The notes under the pieces were generated by a model. It saw only the letters and a program-made list of their open reading frames with translations. It did no database searches and was not told the origin of the DNA. Position numbers and translations under genes: made by a program. 40,122 bases of DNA from Actinomycetota bacterium. GTDB taxonomy: Bacteria; Actinomycetota; Thermoleophilia; Gaiellales; F1-60-MAGs149. The stretch lies in assembly GCA_026392355.1 (NCBI GenBank), contig JAPLCF010000044.1, forward strand, positions 1 to 40,122, given 5' to 3'. Shown in pieces: positions 8,257-16,495 of the stretch. How positions within the stretch are numbered: position 1 is the stretch's first letter; each line of letters begins with the position of its first letter.

Positions 8257-9645
8257 TCAGCAGACGCCCTGCGTACCGCGGCGGTGCTTCACGCGCTTGG
8301 GCGCCGCCGGCGGCCGCGCATTCAGTGCATTGACGGCGCGCGACACGTCTTCGATCAGACGATCGGCCATATCGCGGCTGAAGCCCTCGCGCACGACGAC
8401 GCGCAGACACGAGACGTCATCGGCCTTCGGTGGCAGCGGGTAGGCCGGGATGATCCAGCCGCGCTCGCGCAGCTTGTCCGAGAGGTCGTGGCACGTGTAG
8501 TGCTCATCGCTCTTCAGCGTGACGGTGACGAGCGGCAGAGCGTCGCGCGCGCTGACCACGTTGAAGTGCCCGCTGGCCTCGGCGGCATCGGCGATGTACG
8601 TGGAAGTCTCGAGCAGCCCCTGCATGATCCGCGTGTAGCCCTCACGCCCAAGGCGCAGGAAGTTGTAGTACTGCCCGACGACCTGGTTCGATGCCTTCGA
8701 GAAGTTGAGGTTGAAGGTGATCTGGTCCTCGCCGAGGTACGCGTCGTGGAACAGCAGATCGTCGGGCAGCTCCTCGCGCGAGCGCCAGATCGCCCAGCCG
8801 ACGCCCGGGTAGACGAGGCCGTACTTGTGGCCCGAGACGTTGATCGACTTGACGGTCGGCAGCCGGAAGTCCCAGATCAGGTCGGGGTAGGCGAACGGCG
8901 CCACGAACCCGCCGGAGGCCGCGTCGACGTGCAGCGGCACGTCCCAGCCGGTCTCCTTGTTGAGCTCCTGCAGCATCGCGTCGAGCTCCTGGATGGGCTC
9001 GAACTCGCCGGTGTACGTCGAGCCGAGAATACCCACGACGGCGATCGTGTTCTCGTCGATCAGCGCCTTGGCCTCGGGCACGCCAATCACGGTGCGCTCG
9101 TGCGTCATGTCAACGCAGCGCAGCTCGATGTCGAAGTAGCGCGCGAGCTTGTCCCAGACGACCTGCACGTTGGAGCCCGTCACGATGTTCGGCTTGTCGG
9201 CCGGCTTGCCCTGGGCAGCGCGGCGGGTGCGCCAGTTCCACTTGAGCGCGAGCCCCGCGAGCATCACGGCCTCCGACGAGCCGACCGTCGAGGTGCCCAC
9301 GGCGGTCTCCCCGGTCGCATCAGCATTGAAGAGGTCGGCGATGATCGACACGCAGCGGCGCTCGAGGTCGGCGGTCTGCGGGTACTCGGGTGCGTCAACG
9401 AAATTGACGGCCATCGACTCCATCATCAGCTCGCGCGCCTGCGGATCCATCCACGTCGTCACGAACGAGGCGAGGTTCAGCAGCGGGTTACCGTTGAGCG
9501 TCAGATCGTCATGAATGATCTGGTACGCGGCATCCGCAGCCATCTCTCCCTCGGCCAGCGTCCACTTCGGGATCGGAGCGACCATCGCGCGCGAGCCATA
9601 GAGGGGTGCGATCTGGGTGTCGTCCTGCTCGTGCTTCGACAGCAT
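8257..9645 (-). CDS. gadB: Glutamate decarboxylase (PLP-dependent)
   Basis: 462 residues, the normal length for bacterial glutamate decarboxylase. The PLP lysine is K274 in NVSGHKYGLVYPG, preceded by HVDAASGGFVAPF with the cofactor Asp. The N-terminal NFVDAPEYPQTADLERRCV segment and GTSTVGSSEAVMLAG phosphate-binding loop are specific for GadA/GadB. The reaction is L-glutamate to GABA plus CO2, in acid resistance or glutamate catabolism. A GGAGA ribosome site precedes the ATG at 9645. No GABA antiporter or transaminase is adjacent, and the gene stands alone between convergent and divergent neighbours. The C-terminus is somewhat Pro/Arg-rich (RPPAAPKRVKHRR). Confidence 0.95.
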   Translation of the reverse strand: MLSKHEQDDTQIAPLYGSRAMVAPIPKWTLAEGEMAADAAYQIIHDDLTLNGNPLLNLASFVTTWMDPQARELMMESMAVNFVDAPEYPQTADLERRCVSIIADLFNADATGETAVGTSTVGSSEAVMLAGLALKWNWRTRRAAQGKPADKPNIVTGSNVQVVWDKLARYFDIELRCVDMTHERTVIGVPEAKALIDENTIAVVGILGSTYTGEFEPIQELDAMLQELNKETGWDVPLHVDAASGGFVAPFAYPDLIWDFRLPTVKSINVSGHKYGLVYPGVGWAIWRSREELPDDLLFHDAYLGEDQITFNLNFSKASNQVVGQYYNFLRLGREGYTRIMQGLLETSTYIADAAEASGHFNVVSARDALPLVTVTLKSDEHYTCHDLSDKLRERGWIIPAYPLPPKADDVSCLRVVVREGFSRDMADRLIEDVSRAVNALNARPPAAPKRVKHRRGTQGVC

Positions 9646-9707
9646 GGTGCTCTCCGGTCTTGAGTCGGTGTCAGCGTACTGCCTGCGGAGATAACGGGTT
9701 CCGCGCC

Positions 9708-9736
9708 TTCCTCTTTGGCACCTGCTGCACTAGGCT
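9708..9736 (+). promoter_or_regulatory. Promoter TTCCTC-17-TAGGCT for OYE operon
   Basis: TTCCTC at 9708-9713 and TAGGCT at 9731-9736 are separated by 17 nt. The identical -35 hexamer and spacing occur at 28518-28546. The leader of about 30 nt contains a strong GAGGAGGGG ribosome site before the ATG at 9772. Confidence 0.45.
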
Positions 9737-9771
9737 GCCCGCAATACATCTCCTGAGGAGGGGATTGCCCG

Positions 9772-11829
9772 ATGAGCAGCGAGTACCCGCACCTGCTGAG
9801 TCCCTTGCAGATCGGCACGACCGAGGTCCGCAACCGGATCATGCAGACCGCGCACGCGAAGATGTACTCACAGAACGGGCACGACACCCAGCGCGACGTC
9901 GATTACCAGGTGGCACGCGCCAAGGGTGGTGCAGGCCTGCTGATCACCGGCAACCGTCTGGTGCATCCCACCTCGACGACGGGCAACCAGCGCTTCCAGT
10001 GGGCGTATCTCAAAGACGCGGTCGCCACGAATCAACGAATGACTGCCGCGGTGCACGACCACGGCGCGAAGATGTTCGAGCAGCTCAACCACTTCGGCGG
10101 CAACGCCACCTCCGATTCGGCCGACGACATCCGCGTCTTGTGGGGCCCGTCGAACGTGAAGAGCCCGTCGTACGGCGAGATGCCGAAGGCGATGGAGCGC
10201 GAGGACATCCAAGAGCTGATCGACTGGTGGGCGCACTGCGCCGAGCTGTCACGCGAGGGCGGCTTTGACGGCACCGAGGTGCACATCGCGCACTCGTACC
10301 TGCTGCACCAGTTCATGAGCCCGCTCTACAACAAGCGCACGGATGAGTACGGCGGCTCGCTCGAGAACCGCCTGCGCCTGACCGTCGAGGTGATCGACGC
10401 GATCCGGGCGAAGGTTGGCTCCGACTGGACCGTCGGCATCCGCCTCAACTTGCACGACTACATGCCGGGTGGCCTCACCGACGACGACGCCGTCGCTGCG
10501 GCCAAGCATCTCCAGGAGCAGACGGAGATCGACTTCATCAACGTCTCTGCAGCCGGGTACCACAACATCCACATGGCGATGCAGCCGTCGGACGAGCCCG
10601 ATGGCTACCTCGTCGAGATGACCGCGCGCGTGAAGGCCGTTGCGGACATCCCGGTCTTCACCGTCGGCGGCATCAAAGACGCTGCGATGGGCGATGAGAT
10701 CGTGGCCAGCGGCAAGGCCGACATGGTCGCCATGACCCGTGCCCTGATCGCCGACCCGAACTTCGCCAACAAGGCTGCCGCCGGCAAGACCGACGAGATC
10801 ATCCACTGCATCCGCGGCAACCAGGGCTGCATCGGGCGCATCTACAAGGGCTTCCCGGTCTCGTGCACCGTCAACCCCGCGACCGGCCGCGAGGGGCGCT
10901 TCGCCGAGCTCGTGCCGGCCGAGGATCCCGGACACTGGGTCGTCATCGGTGGCGGTGCCACGGGCATGAAGGCCGCCGAGACGCTCGGCAAACGAGGGCA
11001 TCGCGTCACGCTGCTTGAGGCCAGCGACGAGCTTGGCGGCCAGCTGAAGCTCGTCGTCAAGACTCCCGGTCGCCACATGTGGAACGTCGTCACGCGCGAT
11101 CTCAAGGTGCAGATGGCGCTCGGCAACGTCGACGTTCGCCTTGGCACGGAGGCCACCGAGGAGTTGATCAACGAGCTCGATCCCGACGGCGTACTCGTCG
11201 CGACGGGCGCGCTGCCGAGCCGCACGGGCTTCTCGCCCGTGCAGCCGATGGTGGACGTCCTGCCGGGCACCGACAACGGTCGGGTCTTCACGCTCTGGGA
11301 GGCGATCGAGGGCGCCGAGGGCATCGGCAAGCGCGTCGTGCTCCTCGACGACGATGGCTCGCGCACGGCAGCCGGCGCCGCCGAGGTGCTGCTCGACCGC
11401 GGCCACGACGTACACGTCGCGACCCGTTGGAATCAGCTGTATCCGTTCACGGCTGGCGGACTCGACATGGCGACGCTGTACGAGCGCCAGTTCAAGAAGG
11501 GCCTGACGTACACGATCAACACGTGGGCGAGCGCGATCGGCGACGACACCGTGGCGATGTGGAACGTGTACACCGGCGAGGCCGAAACGCCCCTGCCGTA
11601 CGACAGCGTCGTCGTAACGGGCCAGAAGCCAAACGACGCGCTCTACCTGGCCCTCAAGGAGCAGCGCGACAACGTGCATCGCGCCGGCGATGCCGTGGCG
11701 TGCCGCAAACTCGACCACGCGATCTACGAGGGCTACCTCGCCGGCATCGAGCTCTTCGATCCGCGCGAGCGCTACATCTACGAAGGCGAGCTCGAAGCCG
11801 AAGCCGCCGATCTCGTCCACGGCGACTGA
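9772..11829 (+). CDS. FAD/FMN-dependent oxidoreductase, 2,4-dienoyl-CoA reductase/trimethylamine-dehydrogenase type
   Basis: A 685-residue three-part enzyme. Residues 1-340 form an Old Yellow Enzyme FMN barrel (LLSPLQIGTTEVRNRI start, YGGSLENRLRL). A cluster segment follows at 346-365, then a FAD/NAD Rossmann part from about 388 (WVVIGGGATGMKAAETLG, EASDELGGQ). The cluster loop CIRGNQGC keeps C346, C353 and C365, but the second ligand position of the usual C-x2-C-x3-C-x11-C is G349. A 4Fe-4S centre may therefore have only three Cys ligands. Homologues reduce conjugated enoyl-CoA or demethylate/oxidise amines and betaines. First gene of a three-gene unit with a MetX-like hydrolase and a BVMO. 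Substrate unknown. Confidence 0.9.
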   Translation: MSSEYPHLLSPLQIGTTEVRNRIMQTAHAKMYSQNGHDTQRDVDYQVARAKGGAGLLITGNRLVHPTSTTGNQRFQWAYLKDAVATNQRMTAAVHDHGAKMFEQLNHFGGNATSDSADDIRVLWGPSNVKSPSYGEMPKAMEREDIQELIDWWAHCAELSREGGFDGTEVHIAHSYLLHQFMSPLYNKRTDEYGGSLENRLRLTVEVIDAIRAKVGSDWTVGIRLNLHDYMPGGLTDDDAVAAAKHLQEQTEIDFINVSAAGYHNIHMAMQPSDEPDGYLVEMTARVKAVADIPVFTVGGIKDAAMGDEIVASGKADMVAMTRALIADPNFANKAAAGKTDEIIHCIRGNQGCIGRIYKGFPVSCTVNPATGREGRFAELVPAEDPGHWVVIGGGATGMKAAETLGKRGHRVTLLEASDELGGQLKLVVKTPGRHMWNVVTRDLKVQMALGNVDVRLGTEATEELINELDPDGVLVATGALPSRTGFSPVQPMVDVLPGTDNGRVFTLWEAIEGAEGIGKRVVLLDDDGSRTAAGAAEVLLDRGHDVHVATRWNQLYPFTAGGLDMATLYERQFKKGLTYTINTWASAIGDDTVAMWNVYTGEAETPLPYDSVVVTGQKPNDALYLALKEQRDNVHRAGDAVACRKLDHAIYEGYLAGIELFDPRERYIYEGELEAEAADLVHGD

Positions 11830-11834
11830 TCACG

Positions 11835-12788
11835 ATGGCTGTCGACCTGCCGTTCTACACCGAGGAGTTTCACGGGCCGTTCACGCTGCACGGTCTCGGC
11901 GACTTCGAGCTCGAAGAGGGCGGCGTCCTGCCGGACCTCCAGCTGGCCGTCAGTACGCAGGGCGAGCTCAACGCGGCGCGCGATAACTGCATCCTCGTCC
12001 CCACGTGGTACTCGGGGACGCACCAGATCATGGAGCAGGTCTACATCGGCCCCGATCGCGTGCTTAACCCCGACGAGTACTTCATCGTCTGCGTCAATCA
12101 GATCGGCAACGGGCTCTCGTCCTCACCGCACAACGTCGACGGCTCGCACGCGGGGCCGAACTTTCCGAAGGTGCGCATCGGCGACGACGTCCGCGCGCAG
12201 GAGCAGCTGCTCCGCGAGGTGTTCGGGGTTGAGCAGCTCGCACTCGTGGTGGGCGGCTCGATGGGCGCCCAGCAGACGTGGGAGTGGGCCGTACGGTTCC
12301 CCGACAAGGTGCTGCGCGCAGCCCCGATTGCGGGCACGGCGCGCAACATGCGCCTGCACGGGCGCCTCGCCGGCGTGATGGGCTGGTCGACCGAGTGGTA
12401 CAAGCAGGAGTGTTGGCGGCGCGTGGGCGACTTCCCCACGTTCGACGACTTCACCCGCGAATTCACGCATGGGTACCACGAGGTGCTCGACCCGAACTCG
12501 CTGCTGACGATGGGCTGGAAGTGGCAACACGCCGACGTCGGGCGCAATGCTGGTGGCTCGCTCGGCGCCGCCCTCGGACGCATCAAGGCCAAGGTCTACG
12601 CCATGCCGATCTCGGATGACATGTTCTTCCCGCCGCGCGACATCGCTGACGAGATCGCACTGGTGCCCAACGGCGAGATGCGCGTGATCAACTCGATCGA
12701 TGGCCACATGGGCCTGATCGCGACCGACCCGGGCTACCTGCCGCAGGTCGAGCTGCACCTCCGCGAGCTCCTGGCGTCCGAGGTCTAA
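11835..12788 (+). CDS. Alpha/beta hydrolase, homoserine O-acetyltransferase (MetX)-like
   Basis: 317 residues with the MetX fold pattern: VPTWYSGTHQ near the oxyanion region, nucleophile elbow GGSMG with S142, acidic residue D261/D262 (ISDDMFFPP) and H291 (SIDGHMGLI). It is shorter than typical MetX (about 350-380) and has no methionine genes nearby. It is more likely one of the many MetX-like hydrolases/acyltransferases found in catabolic operons. It starts 5 nt after the OYE gene and ends 1 nt before the BVMO gene, so the three are translationally linked. It could hydrolyse an ester or lactone made by the BVMO; that is inference. Confidence 0.85.
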   Translation: MAVDLPFYTEEFHGPFTLHGLGDFELEEGGVLPDLQLAVSTQGELNAARDNCILVPTWYSGTHQIMEQVYIGPDRVLNPDEYFIVCVNQIGNGLSSSPHNVDGSHAGPNFPKVRIGDDVRAQEQLLREVFGVEQLALVVGGSMGAQQTWEWAVRFPDKVLRAAPIAGTARNMRLHGRLAGVMGWSTEWYKQECWRRVGDFPTFDDFTREFTHGYHEVLDPNSLLTMGWKWQHADVGRNAGGSLGAALGRIKAKVYAMPISDDMFFPPRDIADEIALVPNGEMRVINSIDGHMGLIATDPGYLPQVELHLRELLASEV

Positions 12789-12789
12789 C

Positions 12790-14385
12790 GTGGAGCGTCG
12801 CAGCATCGATGTCCTGATCGTCGGCGCCGGGTTCTCCGGCCTCTACCTGCTGCACCTGCTGCGCAAGCGCGGCCTGGCCGTACAGGTCGTCGAACGCGCC
12901 CCGTCGGTCGGCGGCACCTGGTGGTGGAACCGCTACCCCGGCCTGCGCTGCGACGTCGAGAGCATGACCTACTCGTACGGCTGGGATCGCGAGCTCGAGC
13001 AAGAGTGGTCGTGGAGCGAGCGCTACTCCACCCACGCCGAAATCCTCCGCTACATCGAGCACGTCGCCGACCGGCACGACCTCCGCCGCGACATTCAACT
13101 CGAGACCGAGGTGACTGCCGCAGCGTGGGACGAGAACGCGAGCCGCTGGCAGGTCGAGACGAGCGGCGGCGCCTTCGACACACGCTTCCTCGTGATGGCG
13201 ACTGGTTGCCTGTCCGTGCCGAACGTCGTGCAGTTCGAGGGGCTCGACGGATACGCGAGCGACTGGTACCACACCACCGCGTGGCCGCACGAGGGCGTGG
13301 ACTTCACCGGCAAGCGCGTTGCCGTCGTCGGCACCGGCTCGACAGCAATCCAGGTGATTCCGGTCGTGGCCGAGCAGGCCGAGCAGCTGACGGTCTTTCA
13401 GCGCACGCCGAACTTCAGCATCCCCGCGTGGAACGGCCCGGTTACGCCCGAGCAGGAGGCCGCCCGCAAGGCGATCTACCCCGAGACGCGTGCCCTCGCC
13501 CGCACGGGTGCCACGGGCGACATCTGGCCGCTCGCGCCGGGCAACGCCGCCGATCTCACTCCGGACGAGCAGCAGGACGAGCTCGAGCGCCGCTGGCATC
13601 AGGGCTCGTTCTCATTCCTCAGCGCCTTCGCCGACATGACAAGCGACCCGGAGTCGAACCGCATCGCGACCGACTTCGTGCACCGCAAGATCAAGGAGAA
13701 GGTGCATGACCCGGCGGTCGCCGAGCTGCTGTGCCCGAAAGACCACCCGCTCGGCACCAAGCGCCTCTGCGTCGACCATGGCTACTACGAGACGTACAAC
13801 CGCGACAACGTCGAGCTCGTGGACATCAAGGGCCGCCCGATCGAACGCATCACCGAGCACGGCATTCAAGTCAAGGGCCGCGAGTGGGAGTTCGACGCGA
13901 TCATCTTCGCCACGGGCTACGACGGCATGACCGGCGCGCTCCTGGCCGTCGACATCGAGGGCCGCGACGGCCACCGGCTACGCGACGACTGGCGCGACGG
14001 CCCGCACTCGTACCTCGGCTTCATGGTCAACGGCTACCCGAACCTGTTCACGCTCACGGGCCCCGGCAGCCCGTCGGTGCTGAGCAACATGATGACGGCT
14101 ATCGAGCAGCATGCCGAACTGTGTGACGCCGCCATCGGGCATTGCGTCGATGCGGGGCTAGCAGCGCTCGAGCCGACAGTTGAGGCACAGGCCGAGTGGG
14201 ACCAAGAGGTCCACGATGCGGCGTACTCAACCCTCTACCCGCAGGCCGCCTCCTGGTACATGGGTGCGAATATCCCCGGCAAGCCTCGCGTCTTCCTGCC
14301 GTACATCGGCGGCGTCGGCACGTACAACGAGATCTGCGACGACGTCGTGCGCGACGGCTGGCGCGGGTTCGTTGGCGTCGACTAG
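12790..14385 (+). CDS. Flavin-binding Baeyer-Villiger-type monooxygenase
   Basis: 531 residues. FAD Rossmann motif GAGFSG (12-17), the GGTWWWNRYPGLRCD fingerprint, and a second NADPH Rossmann motif (VAVVGTGSTA). The BVMO fingerprint FxGxxxHxxxWP is present in modified form as YASDWYHTTAWP with H161, W165 and P166 kept. Cyclohexanone- and phenylacetone-monooxygenase relatives insert oxygen next to ketones to give esters or lactones. GTG start at 12790, one base after the MetX-like stop. The 3' end overlaps the convergent TenA-like gene by 4 nt. With the OYE-like reductase and the hydrolase it suggests a degradative route for an unsaturated or cyclic ketone. Confidence 0.92.
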   Translation: MERRSIDVLIVGAGFSGLYLLHLLRKRGLAVQVVERAPSVGGTWWWNRYPGLRCDVESMTYSYGWDRELEQEWSWSERYSTHAEILRYIEHVADRHDLRRDIQLETEVTAAAWDENASRWQVETSGGAFDTRFLVMATGCLSVPNVVQFEGLDGYASDWYHTTAWPHEGVDFTGKRVAVVGTGSTAIQVIPVVAEQAEQLTVFQRTPNFSIPAWNGPVTPEQEAARKAIYPETRALARTGATGDIWPLAPGNAADLTPDEQQDELERRWHQGSFSFLSAFADMTSDPESNRIATDFVHRKIKEKVHDPAVAELLCPKDHPLGTKRLCVDHGYYETYNRDNVELVDIKGRPIERITEHGIQVKGREWEFDAIIFATGYDGMTGALLAVDIEGRDGHRLRDDWRDGPHSYLGFMVNGYPNLFTLTGPGSPSVLSNMMTAIEQHAELCDAAIGHCVDAGLAALEPTVEAQAEWDQEVHDAAYSTLYPQAASWYMGANIPGKPRVFLPYIGGVGTYNEICDDVVRDGWRGFVGVD

Positions 14386-15083
14386 CGCAGCCAGGGCGCG
14401 TCGGCCGTCACGCCCGACTCGTCACCCTCGCCGAACCACGGGTCCGAGACGTTCCACGCCGCGTCGAACGTGCCGATCTGCCATTGCGTACCGCGCAGGA
14501 AGAGCCAGCGCATCTGCTCGCGCTGAAACTCGGTGGACTCGGCGCCGTACTCATCGAGGCCGTCGCGGATGCACTCATACAGGCGGATGAAGTACGGGTC
14601 GATCCACTGTTCGACCCAGAGACGCTGCAGCTCGGGCAGGTTCTGCGGCTGCTCGCGGGCGTAGCGCTCGCCGAAGGTGCCGGCGAACGAGTAGCAGACG
14701 TAGATCGCCGCGCAGAAGTCGCCGAACGAGCCCTCGTGGGCGGCGCGCACCCAGAAGTTGATCGCACCCTCGCGCATGGGACGGGCGGCCCAGCGCGTCT
14801 TTGCGAACGGGCCGAAGTCGCCCAGCGTCTCGAGCTCCACGCGCGTTGTGTTGGCGCGCACGCTGTACTCGCGCGACAGGTCGATGAAGGGCAGGTGCGG
14901 CGGCACCTTGGGGTACACGGGCGCCGTCATCTGCTGGCCCAGGTACGGCAGGTCTTGGATGAGCCAGTAGCGGAACTGGTCGTCACGCAGCTCGCCGGCA
15001 AACAGCGCCTCTGTCCACGGGTGATGCAGCCAGCGGTCCCAGACCGATCCTGCCGCCTCGATGCACTCGTCCGAGAAACCCAT
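14382..15083 (-). CDS. TenA/thiaminase II-like family protein
   Basis: 233-residue all-helical TenA/THI-4/PQQC-type protein. It shows the WxxWLHHPWTEALFAGEL start, D44 in YWLIQDLPYL, and a C124/C130 region (FCAAIYVCYS) matching the active-site Cys area. The C-terminal active-site glutamate of thiaminase II (E-x-x-FW-type motif) seems replaced: the corresponding stretch reads TQWQIGTFDAAW, with Gln at the expected position. TenA enzymes hydrolyse aminopyrimidine or formyl-aminopyrimidine thiamin breakdown products, but divergent members act on other amides or amines. The Glu loss makes classical thiaminase activity uncertain. A minus-strand promoter and a GAGGCAGG ribosome site precede the ATG. 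Confidence 0.82.
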   Translation of the reverse strand: MGFSDECIEAAGSVWDRWLHHPWTEALFAGELRDDQFRYWLIQDLPYLGQQMTAPVYPKVPPHLPFIDLSREYSVRANTTRVELETLGDFGPFAKTRWAARPMREGAINFWVRAAHEGSFGDFCAAIYVCYSFAGTFGERYAREQPQNLPELQRLWVEQWIDPYFIRLYECIRDGLDEYGAESTEFQREQMRWLFLRGTQWQIGTFDAAWNVSDPWFGEGDESGVTADAPWLR

Positions 15084-15110
15084 GCCTGCCTCGCTCTCCG
15101 TGGTGCGGCG

Positions 15111-15139
15111 AGTCTAGCGCCCGGACGCCGTCCGGTTAA
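15111..15139 (-). promoter_or_regulatory. Promoter TTAACC-17-TAGACT for TenA-like gene
   Basis: On the minus strand, TTAACC (15139-15134) and TAGACT (15116-15111) are 17 nt apart, with a leader of about 20-25 nt to the ATG at 15083. Confidence 0.45.
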
Positions 15140-15155
15140 TCCCGGAACCACAAAC

Positions 15156-15186
15156 GGCCCCGCCTCCCACGCGGGGAGACGGGGCC
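15156..15186 (-). terminator. Hairpin terminator after polysaccharide deacetylase gene
   Basis: A 13-bp stem with one C-A mismatch (15156-15168 with 15174-15186) and a 5-nt loop, starting 14 nt beyond the deacetylase stop. On the minus strand it is followed by GTTTGTGG rather than a clean T run, so termination strength is uncertain. Confidence 0.6.
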
Positions 15187-15200
15187 ATCGATGTCGCGAA

Positions 15201-16082
15201 TTAGCCCTGGAAGGGGTGCTTCGCGTCGTACCAGTCGGCGATCTCGTCGAACGTGACCCACTTGACGCCGTCGTGCTTATTGATGTGCTCGATGATGCGC
15301 TCGTGCATCGCCACGACGTGCGGGCGGCCCGAGACGTCGGGATGGATCGTCATCGTGAAGACGACGTCCTCCTCCTCGCGGTAGAGGTAGTCGAACTGGT
15401 CCATCCACATCTGCTCGATGTCGCGCGGATTCACGAAGCCGTGCGAGTTCGGCACCTTCTTCATGAACATCATGGGCGGCAGGTCGTCGAGGTACCACGA
15501 CGCCGGGATCTCGATCAGCTTGGACTCGGTACCGCGCTTGAGCGGCTCCATCCACGTCTCGGCGTCGGCCGAGTAGTCGATCAGCTTCCACGAGTCGCCG
15601 ACGCGGACGCGATGGCAGTGGAAGTCCTCGTTCATGAGGGAGTGGTCGTACTTGATGCCGTGCTTGAGCAGCAGCTCGTTCGTGATCGGGGAGAACTCCC
15701 ACCACGGGGCGACGTATCCGGTCGGGCGGCGACCGCACAGCTCCTCGATCAGGCTGATGCTCTTGAGCATCACAGCCTCTTCCTGAGCCGGCGTCATCGC
15801 AATCGGGTTCTCGTGCGTGTACCCGTGCATGCCGATCTCGTGGCCCTTGTCGGCCACGGCCTTCATGTCCTCGGGGAACGTCTCGATCGAGTGACCGGGG
15901 ATGAACCACGTGGTCGTGATGTCGTACTTGTCGAACAGCTTGAGCAGGCGGCGCGTGCCGACCTCGCCCGCGAACAGGCCGCGCGAGATGTCGCACGGGG
16001 AGTCGCCACCCGCGTACGAGCCGATCTGACCGGCGACCGCGTCGACGTCGATGCCGTACGCAACCAGGATCTCCTTCGCCAT
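15201..16082 (-). CDS. Polysaccharide deacetylase family protein (NodB-like, PuuE/HpPgdA type)
   Basis: 293 residues with a NodB homology domain: D12/D14 in YGIDVDA, the metal-binding H86-x3-H90 in [22 protein letters not shown], and [14 protein letters not shown] near the C-terminus. There is no signal peptide, so it is cytoplasmic. This branch includes the cofactor-independent allantoinase PuuE and the cyclic-imidase/PgdA-like proteins, which open cyclic ureides or imides rather than deacetylate sugars. In this window, crowded with amide hydrolases, an imide or ureide hydrolase role is attractive but unproven. GGAGGAAAG ribosome site and a good promoter lie upstream. Confidence 0.9.
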   Translation of the reverse strand: MAKEILVAYGIDVDAVAGQIGSYAGGDSPCDISRGLFAGEVGTRRLLKLFDKYDITTTWFIPGHSIETFPEDMKAVADKGHEIGMHGYTHENPIAMTPAQEEAVMLKSISLIEELCGRRPTGYVAPWWEFSPITNELLLKHGIKYDHSLMNEDFHCHRVRVGDSWKLIDYSADAETWMEPLKRGTESKLIEIPASWYLDDLPPMMFMKKVPNSHGFVNPRDIEQMWMDQFDYLYREEEDVVFTMTIHPDVSGRPHVVAMHERIIEHINKHDGVKWVTFDEIADWYDAKHPFQG

Positions 16083-16120
16083 ATCTCTTTCCTCCAGAAC
16101 GTGCAGGTTTCGGTGAGGAG

Positions 16121-16149
16121 ACCCTACCGCCCGCGCTCCGCAGCGGCAA
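16121..16149 (-). promoter_or_regulatory. Promoter TTGCCG-17-TAGGGT for polysaccharide deacetylase
   Basis: On the minus strand TTGCCG (16149-16144) and TAGGGT (16126-16121) have an ideal 17-nt spacer. The leader of about 30 nt carries the GGAGGAAAG ribosome site. It lies in the divergent gap to the CxxC protein gene. Confidence 0.55.
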
Positions 16150-16183
16150 GCGGGAAGCGGCGCGATATGGAATGCTCAGCCCC

Positions 16184-16495
16184 ATGTGCTCGCTCTGCGG
16201 AACTCTCGGCGCCGCCGCGCACTGGTCGGAAGGCGGTGGCGACCGCACACAGGTCGGCGCGCGCCGCGAGGTGCTGCGCGAGCGCATCCGCCGCGTCGTG
16301 CTGCTTAACCGCGTCCTCGCCCCCAGCCGCATGCACGTGGATGAGTGGGAAGAGACGGCGTACATCCTGCGCGGGCCGACCGGGCAGTCGGTGCTCTGCG
16401 GTGACCTCGCCGCCGTGTTCGCCGAGGTGCAGCGCCTGCGTGGCGCGTCGCTCGACCCGCTCGACCCCGCGCTCGTGGAGGCACTGTCGGCATGA
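16184..16495 (+). CDS. Small CxxC protein associated with CobW GTPase
   Basis: 103 residues starting MCSLCG (C2, C5), then HWSE, a basic RRxVLRERIRRVVLLNRVLAP helix, DEWEETAYILRGPTGQS and a C-terminal LDPLDPALVEAL. I recognise this layout from uncharacterised small proteins encoded beside CobW-family GTPases; their function is unknown. The two Cys could bind metal. An in-frame ATG at 16172 would add MLSP, but the conserved-looking MCxLCG end favours 16184; neither has a clear ribosome site. Its stop overlaps the CobW start by 4 nt (ATGA), so the two are translationally coupled. Confidence 0.75.
   Translation: MCSLCGTLGAAAHWSEGGGDRTQVGARREVLRERIRRVVLLNRVLAPSRMHVDEWEETAYILRGPTGQSVLCGDLAAVFAEVQRLRGASLDPLDPALVEALSA

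Noticed and set aside
10249..11820. 523-codon minus-strand open frame opposite the OYE-like gene
   Set aside because: It is antisense to a clearly recognised enzyme, has high Arg/Val/Asp/His composition and no domain; typical third-position GC shadow.
11835..12788. Methionine biosynthesis role for the MetX-like gene
   Set aside because: No metY, metB or other methionine gene nearby, the protein is short, and it is coupled to a BVMO and an OYE-type enzyme.
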